Assembly (NCBI RefSeq): GCF_001261715.1
Contig: NZ_CVRU01000123.1
Span: forward strand, 1-44,985
From: Dysgonomonas sp. HGC4
GTDB taxonomy: Bacteria; Bacteroidota; Bacteroidia; Bacteroidales; Dysgonomonadaceae
Direction: 5' to 3'
DNA: 44,985 nucleotides
Of this stretch, positions 32,701-39,848 are shown piece by piece. Both the position numbers and the translations under genes were made by a program. Position 1 is the stretch's first letter. The number at the start of each line of letters is the position of its first letter. The notes under the pieces are model-generated. The model was not told where the DNA came from, made no database searches, and was given only the letters and a program-made list of their open reading frames with translations.

Positions 32701-33957
32701 AGGATCTACATATTGTGCTCCTGATAGGTGAGCCATCGTTTCTACAATTCCGTAATCGAGCCCTAAAGCCGATTTTATCAGGTCTTCTCCATAGCCTGTA
32801 GCTGCTGAGGATAAAAACTTGTATGATACGCCTCTTTCTTCTGCTTTTTTGTAGAATTTAGAGAGTCCTTCAATGACTTTCTTTAGAGGGTTTCCCTCAT
32901 TACTACCATAGAAACGATATATTATATTGGCATTGTCATCCATTACTACAATTTTGGTTGTAGTAGAGCCCGAGTCTATACCAAGAAAGCATTCTATTTC
33001 TTTTTTACTTCCCAGTTCTTGGAATTTGAGAGGCTTTATCTTTCTGTTTTTCTTCCATTCCAGATATTCCTCTTCATCTTTAAACAAAGCAGGTAAATAA
33101 TTTTTCTGAGCTGTTGTGTTATCTTCAGATTTAGCAATTAGATCATTCAGATTGTGATGAGTTACATTCTTTTCCTGATATAATGCAGCACCCCAAGCCG
33201 GAAAGTATTCTCCGTTTTCGGGTAGTATAAAATCATTATCTTCTATCTTTAAAACTTCTCTGAATGAGTTCCGTAAAGCAGGAATAAAAGTAAGAGGACC
33301 GCCAATACATAGTATTTTAGGTGTAATATCGCAGCCTCTGGCAAGAGTTGTTACACTTTGAAGGGCAACTGCGTGAAGGATAGAACCCGATATATCAGAT
33401 ACTGGTATATTTCTACTTATCAGGTTTTGAACATCTGTTTTAGCGAATACGCCACAACGAGAAGCTATCGGGTAAATTTTATCAAATTTAAGAGCTTGGT
33501 TACCTAGTTCTTCTGTCGAAATATTCATTAGATTTGCCATCTGATCGATGAAAGCACCTGTACCACCGGCACAACTGCCATTCATGCGTATATCAGGGTG
33601 TTTACCTTCTTTAAAGAATACCATTTTGGCATCTTCTCCGCCTAAATCGATGAGAGTATGTGTATCCGGATATATTTTATTTACCACCTCTACTGCTGCT
33701 ACTACTTCTTGTACAAAAGTGACGCCAATACGTTCGCCAATACCCATGCCTGCTGATCCTGTAATGTTTATACAGAATTCGCTATCAGGAAATTGTGCTG
33801 TTACCTTATTTAATTCTTCAGCAAACGATTGCTGAATGTTAGCCTGATGTCTTCTATAAGTTTTATAAATAATTTGAAAATCGGCGTCTATAATTACGAT
33901 CTTGATAGTTGTTGACCCAACGTCAACACCCATCTTATATTGAAGTTTTGTGTGCAT
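29710..33957 (-). CDS. Acyl-CoA dehydratase activase fusion (BcrAD/BadFG + DUF2229)
   Basis: A frame is open from 33999, but the ATG at 33957 starts just after the TetR stop codon and gives MHTKLQYKMGVDVGSTT, so the product is 1415 residues. It has two ASKHA ATPase domains (about residues 8-275 and 323-590). Each carries the cysteine pair that holds the bridging [4Fe-4S] cluster in HgdC-type activators: GSCAGGTGAF with SRCGVF, and EACSAGCGSF with SRCTVF. A Cys-rich insert follows (CKGCNNNCSVL, about 612). Then come DUF2229 and a dehydratase/double-cubane-like part with candidate ligands (NICFPAK, FNCPVVSG, SFGCGPDSFF, EVCYPST, GGQCRAT). It thus fuses an ATP-driven electron injector to its acceptor. 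The substrate is unknown. Confidence 0.9.
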   Translation of the reverse strand: MHTKLQYKMGVDVGSTTIKIVIIDADFQIIYKTYRRHQANIQQSFAEELNKVTAQFPDSEFCINITGSAGMGIGERIGVTFVQEVVAAVEVVNKIYPDTHTLIDLGGEDAKMVFFKEGKHPDIRMNGSCAGGTGAFIDQMANLMNISTEELGNQALKFDKIYPIASRCGVFAKTDVQNLISRNIPVSDISGSILHAVALQSVTTLARGCDITPKILCIGGPLTFIPALRNSFREVLKIEDNDFILPENGEYFPAWGAALYQEKNVTHHNLNDLIAKSEDNTTAQKNYLPALFKDEEEYLEWKKNRKIKPLKFQELGSKKEIECFLGIDSGSTTTKIVVMDDNANIIYRFYGSNEGNPLKKVIEGLSKFYKKAEERGVSYKFLSSAATGYGEDLIKSALGLDYGIVETMAHLSGAQYVDPKVSFILDIGGQDIKSIFTENGVISNIELNEACSAGCGSFLQNFASTMNMTLGEFSHAACIAQYPSDLGSRCTVFMNSKVKQSLRENAGMDDIAAGLAYSVVKNCLYKVLKISNLKQLGDHIVVQGGTFRNDAVYRTLELLSGKSISSTDHPELMGALGAALYSQRLWKKKQTSIPNTKAISLPNIEAIDTRELQCKGCNNNCSVLRFKFENGNLCYAGNKCEKIFYSKSSIQKGGYNGFDEKNEILFSRGVNADNIQQGKTIGIPRVLNMFDNYPFWHTLLSECGFNVRLSPESTFPLYQKGVGGVMSDNICFPAKLVHGHVLSLIEQKVDRIFYPIIPKEEKEFGSSSNSFNCPVVSGYPEVIRSSVEPDEKYGIAFDKPVITFSSDKALEKGCYDYLLSLGVSKSVFSKAFEKAMKVKTDIKIQLRESQKDLLNEAIENNETAFVVAGRPYHADPLIHQKVGQILSDLGVTVFTDDVFRKEESSGFGRLNIVSQWSYPNRVVQAAMEVAKLPQNIQLIQLNSFGCGPDSFFMDETQDILKAAGKNLTVLRIDEIASPGSIRLRLRSLVESLKTINTLEQRTPQPAYEGYRTPYTKEDRKKTILIPWFTDFLSPFAPALGELVGYKIQNLPKSNKVSADLGLMYGNNEVCYPSTLILGDIINTLQSGDYDVQDVVLAITQTGGQCRATNYLAQIKSGLQNAGFRDIPVIALSSGDSYQNEESEFNIDWKKLAKIAVDLVLYSDALQQMHSAITVREKTKGASQQVFDFYIERGIDGVRANSPKTLRRLLKEAVADFNNVPIFEKQYTKVGLIGEIFLKYNNYAQANITEWLRSKEVEVSCPPLLDFLIQFFVNNKEDVRNGLKEETIFEKAMQPLIWTWINSKIKKFEKIMTNFKYYEVSESIFAKAEAASEVLSLSNQYGEGWLIAGEIAHYARKGVNKVVCIQPFGCIANHIVAKGIEKRLKTLYPDMNILYLDIDGGIAEVNLQNRLHFMIS

Positions 33958-33970
33958 GTTTAGCAAATAT

Positions 33971-34600
33971 TTAAGACGTGGTATTGGGTTGTAAAGCATT
34001 AATAGTAAACTCTACAACATATTTTTTATGATTGGCGATTAGTTCGCTGTACTTTTCTCTCGATACATCCATCAGTGCCATAGCTAATTCGCCAAACATA
34101 AAAGGAAATAGAGATAGAGAAAGTACATTCAGGAGAAAATCGGCAGATGGAGTTTCTTTTATAGTTCCTTTTGCAGATTCATCTTCGATGCGTTTCGCTA
34201 TTGTTTCAAATGCCTGTAATGGATTCTTACTTTTTATTCTGGTCGTTAATTTTTCAGGATTCCGACTTACCTCATTTAAAATAAACATGGGTATTTGTGG
34301 ATATTCAAAAAGAATCTCGTAATAGGTATTTATCCATGTTTCTATGAGTTCAAAAAATGGGACATCTGAACCTAGTGTGAGGAAAATTTTTTGAGTGAGT
34401 ATATCTATAGCCTCTTCAAATATTATTTCAAACAAATTATATTTCGATTGAAAATAATAATTAACCATCGCAACATTTGTTTCTGATACTTTGGCAATAT
34501 CCCTGATACTGGTTCCATTATATCCATTTTTGATAAAGAGAGTTTTAGCCTCTTTCAGTATGCGTTTTTTTACTTCGTGAGGGTCTTTGTCGCTGATCAT
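33971..34600 (-). CDS. TetR/AcrR family transcriptional regulator
   Basis: A 209-residue repressor. The N-terminal helix-turn-helix is complete (residues about 10-57: RILKEAKTLFIKNGYNGTSI, then IRDIAKVSETNVAMVNYYF and the YYFQSKYNLFEII end typical of TetR). The C-terminal domain (about 60-209) is the ligand-binding and dimer part, with no recognisable ligand. The stop codon is 13 bases before the activase start, so the two are one operon. Two palindromes around its own promoter point to autorepression, and so to control of the activase. Confidence 0.92.
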   Translation of the reverse strand: MISDKDPHEVKKRILKEAKTLFIKNGYNGTSIRDIAKVSETNVAMVNYYFQSKYNLFEIIFEEAIDILTQKIFLTLGSDVPFFELIETWINTYYEILFEYPQIPMFILNEVSRNPEKLTTRIKSKNPLQAFETIAKRIEDESAKGTIKETPSADFLLNVLSLSLFPFMFGELAMALMDVSREKYSELIANHKKYVVEFTINALQPNTTS

Positions 34601-34627
34601 ATTGGGAGTAATAAATAGTGTTCTGTT

Positions 34628-34643
34628 TTAAACACTTGTTTAA
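34628..34643. promoter_or_regulatory. TetR operator copy 2 (core TAAACA-N2-TGTTTA)
   Basis: TTAAACA-CT-TGTTTAA, perfect seven-base arms. Its core is the exact reverse complement of the core in the copy at 34666-34693, and the centres are 44 bases apart. It lies just downstream of the probable -7 element. Confidence 0.65.
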
Positions 34644-34648
34644 TTATG

Positions 34649-34656
34649 CAAATTAA
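34649..34656 (-). promoter_or_regulatory. Probable promoter -7 element of tetR-activase operon
   Basis: On the minus strand it reads TTAATTTG, one mismatch from TAnnTTTG, between the two operator copies and 49 bases upstream of the tetR start. The -33 region falls in the upstream operator. Confidence 0.45.
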
Positions 34657-34665
34657 TGAAAAAAA

Positions 34666-34693
34666 TAGCAACTAAACAAGTGTTTAGTTGCTA
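34666..34693. promoter_or_regulatory. TetR operator copy 1 (13-base arms)
   Basis: TAGCAACTAAACA (34666-34678), spacer AG, and TGTTTAGTTGCTA (34681-34693): perfect 13-base arms. The inner core TAAACA-AG-TGTTTA recurs at 34628-34643. Placement over the -33 region fits repression. Confidence 0.7.
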
Positions 34694-34743
34694 AAAATAA
34701 AAATTCAGGTCTAAAGCTACAATTGTACTAATATCACTTAGTT

Positions 34744-35490
34744 CTAGAAGTTTAGTAGCTTGATAGCTTTTTCCATATCTTCGGGAGTATCTATACCAAT
34801 AGTTTCTATATCAGTAAGTCCTACTTTTATTTTATAACCATTTTCGATCCATCGCAGTTGCTCTAAAGATTCGGCAAATTCTAGTGTAGATTGTGATAAA
34901 AGAGTTATCTCTCTTAAAATATCTGCTCTATATGCATACATACCTATATGCTTATAAAAAGTATGCTTATTGAGCCATTCTTGATGATGTACATCTCTTA
35001 TATATGGAATAATAGAACGACTAAAGTAGATAGCTTCACTATTCTTATTCAATATAACTTTAGGAGAGTTCGGATTAAATAATACCTCAAAACCATCTTC
35101 TTTTTTGAATGGTTTTACTAAAGTTGCCAATTCAGTTTCTTTCGTATCGAAACAAGCCTTTAGCGTCTCTATCTGCTGAGGTTGAATAAAAGGTTCGTCA
35201 CCTTGTATATTGATTATAACATCAAATCCAAGTCCTATTTTAGTATAAGCTTCATTACATCTGTCTGTACCGCTTTTATGATCGGGTGAAGTTAATACCG
35301 CTTTTCCTCCAAAAGTTTCTACTGCTTTTATTATTCGTTCATCGTCAGTAGCTACCCAAACTTCATCCAGAGCTTTCTTTACTTGTTCGTAAACTCGTTG
35401 TATCATGGGTTTTCCTGCCATATTTGCTAAAGGTTTTCCGGGAAAACGAGACGATCCGTATCTGGCTGGTATAATTGCTATAAATTTCAT
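34744..35490 (-). CDS. kdsB: 3-deoxy-manno-octulosonate cytidylyltransferase
   Basis: A 248-residue cytoplasmic enzyme that activates KDO with CTP to CMP-KDO for the inner core of lipopolysaccharide. The start is IIPARYGSSRFPGKPLANM (residues 5-23), the nucleotide-binding loop of the family, with WVATDDERI, VLTSPDHKSGTDRCNEA and the Mg-binding NIQGDEPFI (about 94-102); YFSRSIIPYIRD and the ESLEQLRWIENGY motif are also present. Length is normal. It follows the NfeD gene by 73 bases on the same strand and may be cotranscribed with it. Confidence 0.97.
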   Translation of the reverse strand: MKFIAIIPARYGSSRFPGKPLANMAGKPMIQRVYEQVKKALDEVWVATDDERIIKAVETFGGKAVLTSPDHKSGTDRCNEAYTKIGLGFDVIINIQGDEPFIQPQQIETLKACFDTKETELATLVKPFKKEDGFEVLFNPNSPKVILNKNSEAIYFSRSIIPYIRDVHHQEWLNKHTFYKHIGMYAYRADILREITLLSQSTLEFAESLEQLRWIENGYKIKVGLTDIETIGIDTPEDMEKAIKLLNF

Positions 35491-35563
35491 ATTTCTTTGT
35501 TATATCACTATCTAATCTTTATACTGTCTTTTATTACTATATTTATCTAAAGAAAAATACGTC

Positions 35564-36952
35564 TTAGACCTTTATTTCGACAACATACAATTGAGAGCTT
35601 TCGTATTTAATGACCTTAATGTTTTTACCACTTTCTATAAAACCTTGATTGGCAACTGCATCGTAATATTCTCCATCTATAATTACTTTTCCCGATGGTC
35701 TTAATACGGTGGCGGCATGCCCGATTTTTCCAATCATTAGTTTTTGTTCTTCGGGTACAGAGATAAATCCTTCCTGATCGCTAGTGAGTGCAATATTCCT
35801 GAATAAGCTTCCTTCCTTCCCAATCCTACTAATGAGAGTAATAATGAGAATAAACGACATAAAGACTCCCACAATAACAGTTACTAATGATTTGAGTGTT
35901 TGATCGGATGATACTCCTGTAAAGTCAAAATCAACATTACCTACTAAACTGAGGAATAATCCGGCAATGGTAAGTACGATACCACTGATACCTGCAACGC
36001 CAAATCCGGGTATGACGAATATCTCGAAGGCTATTAAAATAAGACCAATAACAAATATGATGATTTCCCAATTTTGAGCATAGCCATCCATATATAAAGG
36101 TGTAAAATACAACAAGGCTGCAGTTATAGCCATTGCAATGGGAAGACCTATCCCTGGTGTTTTCAGCTCTATGTATATTCCTCCTATGATAATCATAATG
36201 AGGATACTTTGGACTATTCCATTGGTGAGAATGTTTTTTATGTAATCGAAAATTGTAGGATTGTAGGTATGAATTTCATAATCCTCAATATTCATATGTT
36301 TTACTATAACTTCGGAAATGTTTTCAGCAATTCCATCACAATATCCCACACTAACGGCTTCATTAGCTGTTAAAGTCAAAACCTTGGTTGTATCGGTTAG
36401 TATTGGTATTACTACTCGTTCATCTACCATTGCTTCCGCTATTCTGGGATCTCGCTTCCATTTAAGTATGGTGTCGTTACTCTGAGATATAAGAGTGTCT
36501 TTGCCATGACTTTCGGCAGTAGATCTGATCAGTGACCGCATATAGGATTGATACTTATCGGGGGCTTTTTCTCCTAGAGCATCAACTACTGTTGCTGCTC
36601 CTATATTGGCACTGTTTCGCATGAAAATTTTGTCACAAGCAATAGCAATTAAAGCTCCGGCCGATGCAGCATTGTTGTTAATAAATACATATACAGGGAT
36701 TTTGCTGTTGAGAATAGCTGTTCGCATCGAGTCGGCTTCTACTACATTCCCTCCATAGGTATTCATTTCAATAAGTATATAATCCGCTTTTTCTTTTTCG
36801 GCAAGGTGTAATCCGTTTTGAAGATATTGCCATGTAACTGGCCCTATCTCTTGTTTTATATTGATTTTGTATATAAGAGGCGTATTGTTATCGGCTATAA
36901 GCTGAATACATCCCACAAGAATTAAAAAAAGAAGAGTAAGTGTTTTTTTCAT
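35564..36952 (-). CDS. NfeD family membrane serine protease (ClpP-like)
   Basis: A 462-residue protein. A signal peptide (1-20) is followed by a ClpP/SppA-like protease domain (about 25-220): MNTYGGNVVEADSM, then NNNAASAGALIAIACDKIFM with the nucleophile Ser, and EKAPDKYQSYMRS with the likely general-base Lys, a Ser-Lys dyad. Then come four to five membrane helices (about 235-390) and a C-terminal NfeD OB-fold domain (about 400-462, IGKIGHAATVLRPSGKVIIDGEYYDAV given in part). The long NfeD form is linked to membrane protein quality control and works with stomatin-like proteins, but no stomatin gene is next to it here. Confidence 0.93.
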   Translation of the reverse strand: MKKTLTLLFLILVGCIQLIADNNTPLIYKINIKQEIGPVTWQYLQNGLHLAEKEKADYILIEMNTYGGNVVEADSMRTAILNSKIPVYVFINNNAASAGALIAIACDKIFMRNSANIGAATVVDALGEKAPDKYQSYMRSLIRSTAESHGKDTLISQSNDTILKWKRDPRIAEAMVDERVVIPILTDTTKVLTLTANEAVSVGYCDGIAENISEVIVKHMNIEDYEIHTYNPTIFDYIKNILTNGIVQSILIMIIIGGIYIELKTPGIGLPIAMAITAALLYFTPLYMDGYAQNWEIIIFVIGLILIAFEIFVIPGFGVAGISGIVLTIAGLFLSLVGNVDFDFTGVSSDQTLKSLVTVIVGVFMSFILIITLISRIGKEGSLFRNIALTSDQEGFISVPEEQKLMIGKIGHAATVLRPSGKVIIDGEYYDAVANQGFIESGKNIKVIKYESSQLYVVEIKV

Positions 36953-37070
36953 ATAAGTAATTTCAACTGTTTATGCTATGTCTTATAAGTGTAAGTAATT
37001 TTCTATATTCTATTTATTTGCTAAATAAAAAGATCATAGGCCTTGTTTCTTTAGGGTATATGACCTTAAA

Positions 37071-37078
37071 CAAAGATA
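37071..37078 (-). promoter_or_regulatory. Promoter -7 element of the NfeD gene
   Basis: On the minus strand this reads TATCTTTG, an exact consensus match, 119 bases upstream of the start at 36952. The kdsB gene may be read from it too. Confidence 0.55.
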
Positions 37079-37119
37079 ATTCAAAATAATCAATCTGTAA
37101 CTTTTTAATAAAATGAATG

Positions 37120-37127
37120 TATATTTG
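37120..37127 (+). promoter_or_regulatory. Promoter -7 element of the folK-like gene
   Basis: TATATTTG matches TAnnTTTG only 10 bases before the ATG at 37137. If used, the transcript would start within a few bases of the start codon, that is, be nearly leaderless. Confidence 0.4.
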
Positions 37128-37136
37128 TATCCGATT

Positions 37137-37508
37137 ATGAATACATTTATTATAAGCATGGGCTCGAACGAAAACAGGACAGAAAATATGTCTCGTTGCC
37201 GTTACCTGCTTAGTAAGTATTATCCCGATGTAATGTTTTCAGAAATGATTAACACCGAGCCTTTTGGTGATAATTATCAGAGTGATTTCTTTAATCAATT
37301 GGCATTGATTAACTCAGATGATGATGACTTAGCAATTACTGAAAGATTAAAGATGATAGAATCTGAAATCGGGCGACACGCAGAAGAAAAATCGAGAGGT
37401 ATTATTAAGATAGATGTTGATCTGCTTGTTGTGAATGGGAATATTATTAAAGTCGAAGATTTTGAACGTCCCTATATAAATAGTCTATTCGAGAATTTTA
37501 TTAAATAA
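37137..37508 (+). CDS. Short FolK/HPPK-like protein
   Basis: The ATG at 37137 (123 residues) begins MNTFIISMGSNENRTENM, which aligns with the first strand and GSN loop of 6-hydroxymethyl-7,8-dihydropterin pyrophosphokinase; the earlier ATG at 37113 adds eight unlikely residues. Other family elements: SEMINTEPFG, DFFNQLALI, and RGIIKIDVDLLVVNG, where Asp-x-Asp would bind two Mg ions as in FolK. The normal Arg-Trp/Gly-Pro-Arg motif before it is altered (KSRGIIKID), and the C-terminal third (PHP-x-x-x-x-R) is missing, so it is shorter than the usual 150-170 residues. It may be a diverged relative rather than the main folate enzyme. Confidence 0.7.
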   Translation: MNTFIISMGSNENRTENMSRCRYLLSKYYPDVMFSEMINTEPFGDNYQSDFFNQLALINSDDDDLAITERLKMIESEIGRHAEEKSRGIIKIDVDLLVVNGNIIKVEDFERPYINSLFENFIK

Positions 37509-37525
37509 ATCCTCAGTATAAAAAA

Positions 37526-37547
37526 GGTTGACTTTATTTAGTCAACC
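37526..37547. terminator. Bidirectional terminator between FolK-like and DUF3109 genes
   Basis: GGTTGACT (37526-37533) and AGTCAACC (37540-37547) with a six-base loop; the right arm covers the last codons of the DUF3109 gene. Confidence 0.7.
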
Positions 37548-38127
37548 CATTCTTTTTCATTTCTTTATATTCATCTGCCGCAATACATAATTCGTTATAC
37601 CAAGCATTGCCGAACTTACGGATAAGAGGTTCTTTCAGGAACTGATAGATTCGTAATTCTTCTTTATTGCCTAATAACACTGCTGCTTTGCATATACGCC
37701 ATCTGTGATAATTTACTGCTGTAAACTCTCTGAATTTTTCTAATCTTATAGGGTATAAGTGACAAGAAATAGGTTTGTAAAAATCGGTCTTGCCTTCTTT
37801 GTGTGCTTTTTCGATAGCACATTTACATATTCCTTTCTCATCATAGTATGTAAATACACAGTCTTTTCCATTCACAATGGAAGTAACCATGTCTCCATCT
37901 CTATCTTTGTATGCAACACCTTGTGCGTTGATAACTTCTTGAGCTTTGGGTGATAGATCGTCCCATATTGCGGGTAATAGCTTTTCGATAATTTCGACCT
38001 CTTCATTTTCTAGAGGAGCTCCCGATTCACCTTCTACACAGCATTCTCCTTGGCAGGCTGAAAGATCGCAGATAAAATTTTCTTCTATAACATCTAATGC
38101 TACTATGGCATCATCTATTTGTATCAT
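37534..38127 (-). CDS. DUF3109 family protein (YkgJ-like cysteine cluster)
   Basis: A 197-residue cytoplasmic protein. The N-terminal cluster CDLSACQGECC (residues 20-30) and later cysteines (KDCVFTYYDEKGICKCAI at about 88-105, ISCHLYPIRLEKF, RICKAAVL) are the pattern of the DUF3109/YkgJ group, thought to bind zinc or an iron-sulfur cluster. The family is widespread in Bacteroidota and uncharacterised. It is read divergently from comB with a 289-base gap between them, in which I see a promoter for comB and nothing else. Confidence 0.88.
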   Translation of the reverse strand: MIQIDDAIVALDVIEENFICDLSACQGECCVEGESGAPLENEEVEIIEKLLPAIWDDLSPKAQEVINAQGVAYKDRDGDMVTSIVNGKDCVFTYYDEKGICKCAIEKAHKEGKTDFYKPISCHLYPIRLEKFREFTAVNYHRWRICKAAVLLGNKEELRIYQFLKEPLIRKFGNAWYNELCIAADEYKEMKKNGLTK

Positions 38128-38298
38128 TCTATTCTTTGTATAAAGTAAATGCCCGTTGCTTTATATGAGTCAGTTTTTTGTAAAAGCAAATAAATAGGCT
38201 TGATTTTTTAGTTGAGCGTGTAAAGATAGTGATTTTATATAAGTTTACTAAATCGGAATAAGTACTGTCTATAGCTTTTATAGCCTATTATTTTTTTG

Positions 38299-38306
38299 TA
38301 GCTTTG
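38299..38306 (+). promoter_or_regulatory. Promoter -7 element of comB
   Basis: TAGCTTTG matches TAnnTTTG, with TTTT (38276-38279) 19 bases upstream as a partial -33. It gives a leader of about 100 bases to the start at 38417. Confidence 0.55.
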
Positions 38307-38416
38307 TTTATATAAGTCACATGCTCATTTATACAATATTTATGCAGATAATTTATTGTTGATTAATGCTTACTAAAGAAGTGGGACGATTTTAGAGCAT
38401 AAAAGAATAGTTAAAG

Positions 38417-39133
38417 ATGAAAATAGACGTTTGTTTTTCCCCGATTTTATATCCTTATTATGTAGAAAATAATGATACTATTGTAGTTGTAGTAGATGTT
38501 TTCCGTGCTACTACTACCATGTGTATGGCTCTTAACAATGGAGCTGCGAGTATTATGCCCGTAGCAACGGTAGAAGAGGCTAAGGCGTACAAAGACAAAG
38601 GGTATTTAGTAGGAGGAGAAAGAAATGTAGTGAAATTCGAATTTGGTGATTTTGGTAATACTCCATCTGAATATACTCGCGAAAAAGTAGAGGGAAAAGA
38701 TGTTGTTATTTCTACAACTAATGGTACTCATGCCATAGATATGGCGGAAGATTGCTCTTGTCTGATAATTGGGTCTTTTTCTAATATTTCGACAATAGCT
38801 GATTTCTGTCTTTCTCAAAAGAAAGATGTTTTGGTACTATGTGCGGGATGGAAAGATAAATTTAATCTGGAAGATAGCTTGTTTGGCGGTGCTTTGGCTG
38901 AGATATTAGTTGACAAAGGAGGATATAATGCAGGCTTTGATGCTGCGGGTGTAGCTTTATCTATGTGGAAAGAGGCAAAGCCTGATATTCTCGCATATAT
39001 AAAGAGAGGCGAGCATATGAAACGGTTGGAAGCACATGGGCTTTTGGATGTTGCCGATTTTTGTCTGCAATCAGATACAACACACGTTCTGCCTATTTAC
39101 AATAAAAATACGAAAAAGATAACGATACAGTAA
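38417..39133 (+). CDS. comB: 2-phosphosulfolactate phosphatase (ComB family)
   Basis: A 238-residue protein of the ComB family, Mg-dependent acid phosphatases that convert 2-phosphosulfolactate to sulfolactate, a coenzyme M precursor step in methanogens. Seen: VVVDVFRATTTMCMALNNGA (residues 24-43), VEEAKAYKDKGYLVGGERN, FGDFGNTPSEY and ISTTNGTHAIDMA, followed by SFSNISTIADF and the AGWKDKFNLEDSLFGGALAE motif. All family motifs are present. Bacteria that carry comB without the other coenzyme M genes probably use it on another phosphate ester or in sulfonate metabolism. No sulfonate gene is near it, so the true substrate here is open. Confidence 0.88.
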   Translation: MKIDVCFSPILYPYYVENNDTIVVVVDVFRATTTMCMALNNGAASIMPVATVEEAKAYKDKGYLVGGERNVVKFEFGDFGNTPSEYTREKVEGKDVVISTTNGTHAIDMAEDCSCLIIGSFSNISTIADFCLSQKKDVLVLCAGWKDKFNLEDSLFGGALAEILVDKGGYNAGFDAAGVALSMWKEAKPDILAYIKRGEHMKRLEAHGLLDVADFCLQSDTTHVLPIYNKNTKKITIQ

Positions 39134-39154
39134 TTTAGATATAATTCTTTTGTA

Positions 39155-39162
39155 TAACTTTG
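39155..39162 (+). promoter_or_regulatory. Promoter -7 element of the PRiA4b-miaA pair
   Basis: TAACTTTG matches TAnnTTTG, 22 bases after the comB stop and about 130 bases before the 39294 start codon, so the pair can be transcribed apart from comB. Confidence 0.5.
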
Positions 39163-39293
39163 AAAAATAAATAAGAACGCAAACCCTATTTGTTTCTTAG
39201 ATAAATATCATAAGTTATGGTAATTATAATTAAACATTCAGGAAATAGATAGTTGAACATATTAATTAATAAAGAAAATAATTAGCTAGACTC

Positions 39294-39848
39294 ATGGTAT
39301 TTAGGTTTTTAATGTTGTCAGATGAAGTGGAGGATTTCAAAAGAGAAATTCAGATAGATGCTGATGCAACTTTTCAGGATTTACACAATGCTATTCTTTC
39401 ATCAGTAGATTACAAAGAGGGTGAAATGTCTTCGTTCTTTATTTGTAGTGATAACTGGGAAAAAGAGCGTGAAATAACTTTGACCGAAATGGATACAAGT
39501 TCGGAAGAAGACTCCTATATAATGGAAGATTCTGTATTGAATGATTTCCTTGAAGACGAAAAGCAAAAACTTATGTATGTTTTTGACTATATGACTGAAC
39601 GATCTTTCTTTATTGAACTAAGAGAGATTATTACAGGAAAAGACTTGGATGGAGCCATTTGTACAAAATCGATAGGTGATGCACCGGCTCAATTTGTAGA
39701 TTTCAATGATTTCGAAGTAAAAAGTACGGTTATAGATACTGGTGAGAATTTTTACGGAGATGAAGGATATGATTTGGATGAATTAGATGCAGAAGGTTTT
39801 GATGGTTTAGACGATGCTCTGCCTCCGTCAGATGGTGAAAATTTTTGA
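39294..39848 (+). CDS. PRiA4b ORF-3-like domain protein
   Basis: A 184-residue acidic protein. Residues about 1-120 fit the plasmid pRiA4b ORF-3-like (IS1096-passenger-like) domain: [54 protein letters not shown] and [20 protein letters not shown]. The rest is a tail dominated by Asp and Glu. Family members were named from mobile elements, but here nothing mobile surrounds it. Its stop TGA overlaps the miaA start (TGATG), so the two are translationally coupled; in Bacteroidota this gene is often next to miaA. Function is unknown. Confidence 0.85.
   Translation: MVFRFLMLSDEVEDFKREIQIDADATFQDLHNAILSSVDYKEGEMSSFFICSDNWEKEREITLTEMDTSSEEDSYIMEDSVLNDFLEDEKQKLMYVFDYMTERSFFIELREIITGKDLDGAICTKSIGDAPAQFVDFNDFEVKSTVIDTGENFYGDEGYDLDELDAEGFDGLDDALPPSDGENF

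Noticed and set aside
33548-33835. Open frame of 95 codons antisense to the activase gene
   Set aside because: It lies entirely within the first ATPase domain of a certain gene and has no start context or recognisable product.
33958-33999. Earlier start of the activase, overlapping tetR
   Set aside because: The added 14 residues precede the conserved MGVDVGSTT start without family support, and the ATG at 33957 sits 13 bases after the tetR stop, a normal operon spacing.
39294-39848. Mobile element, because the family name refers to IS1096 and plasmid pRiA4b
   Set aside because: No transposase, inverted ends or target duplications are visible, and the gene is coupled to the housekeeping gene miaA.
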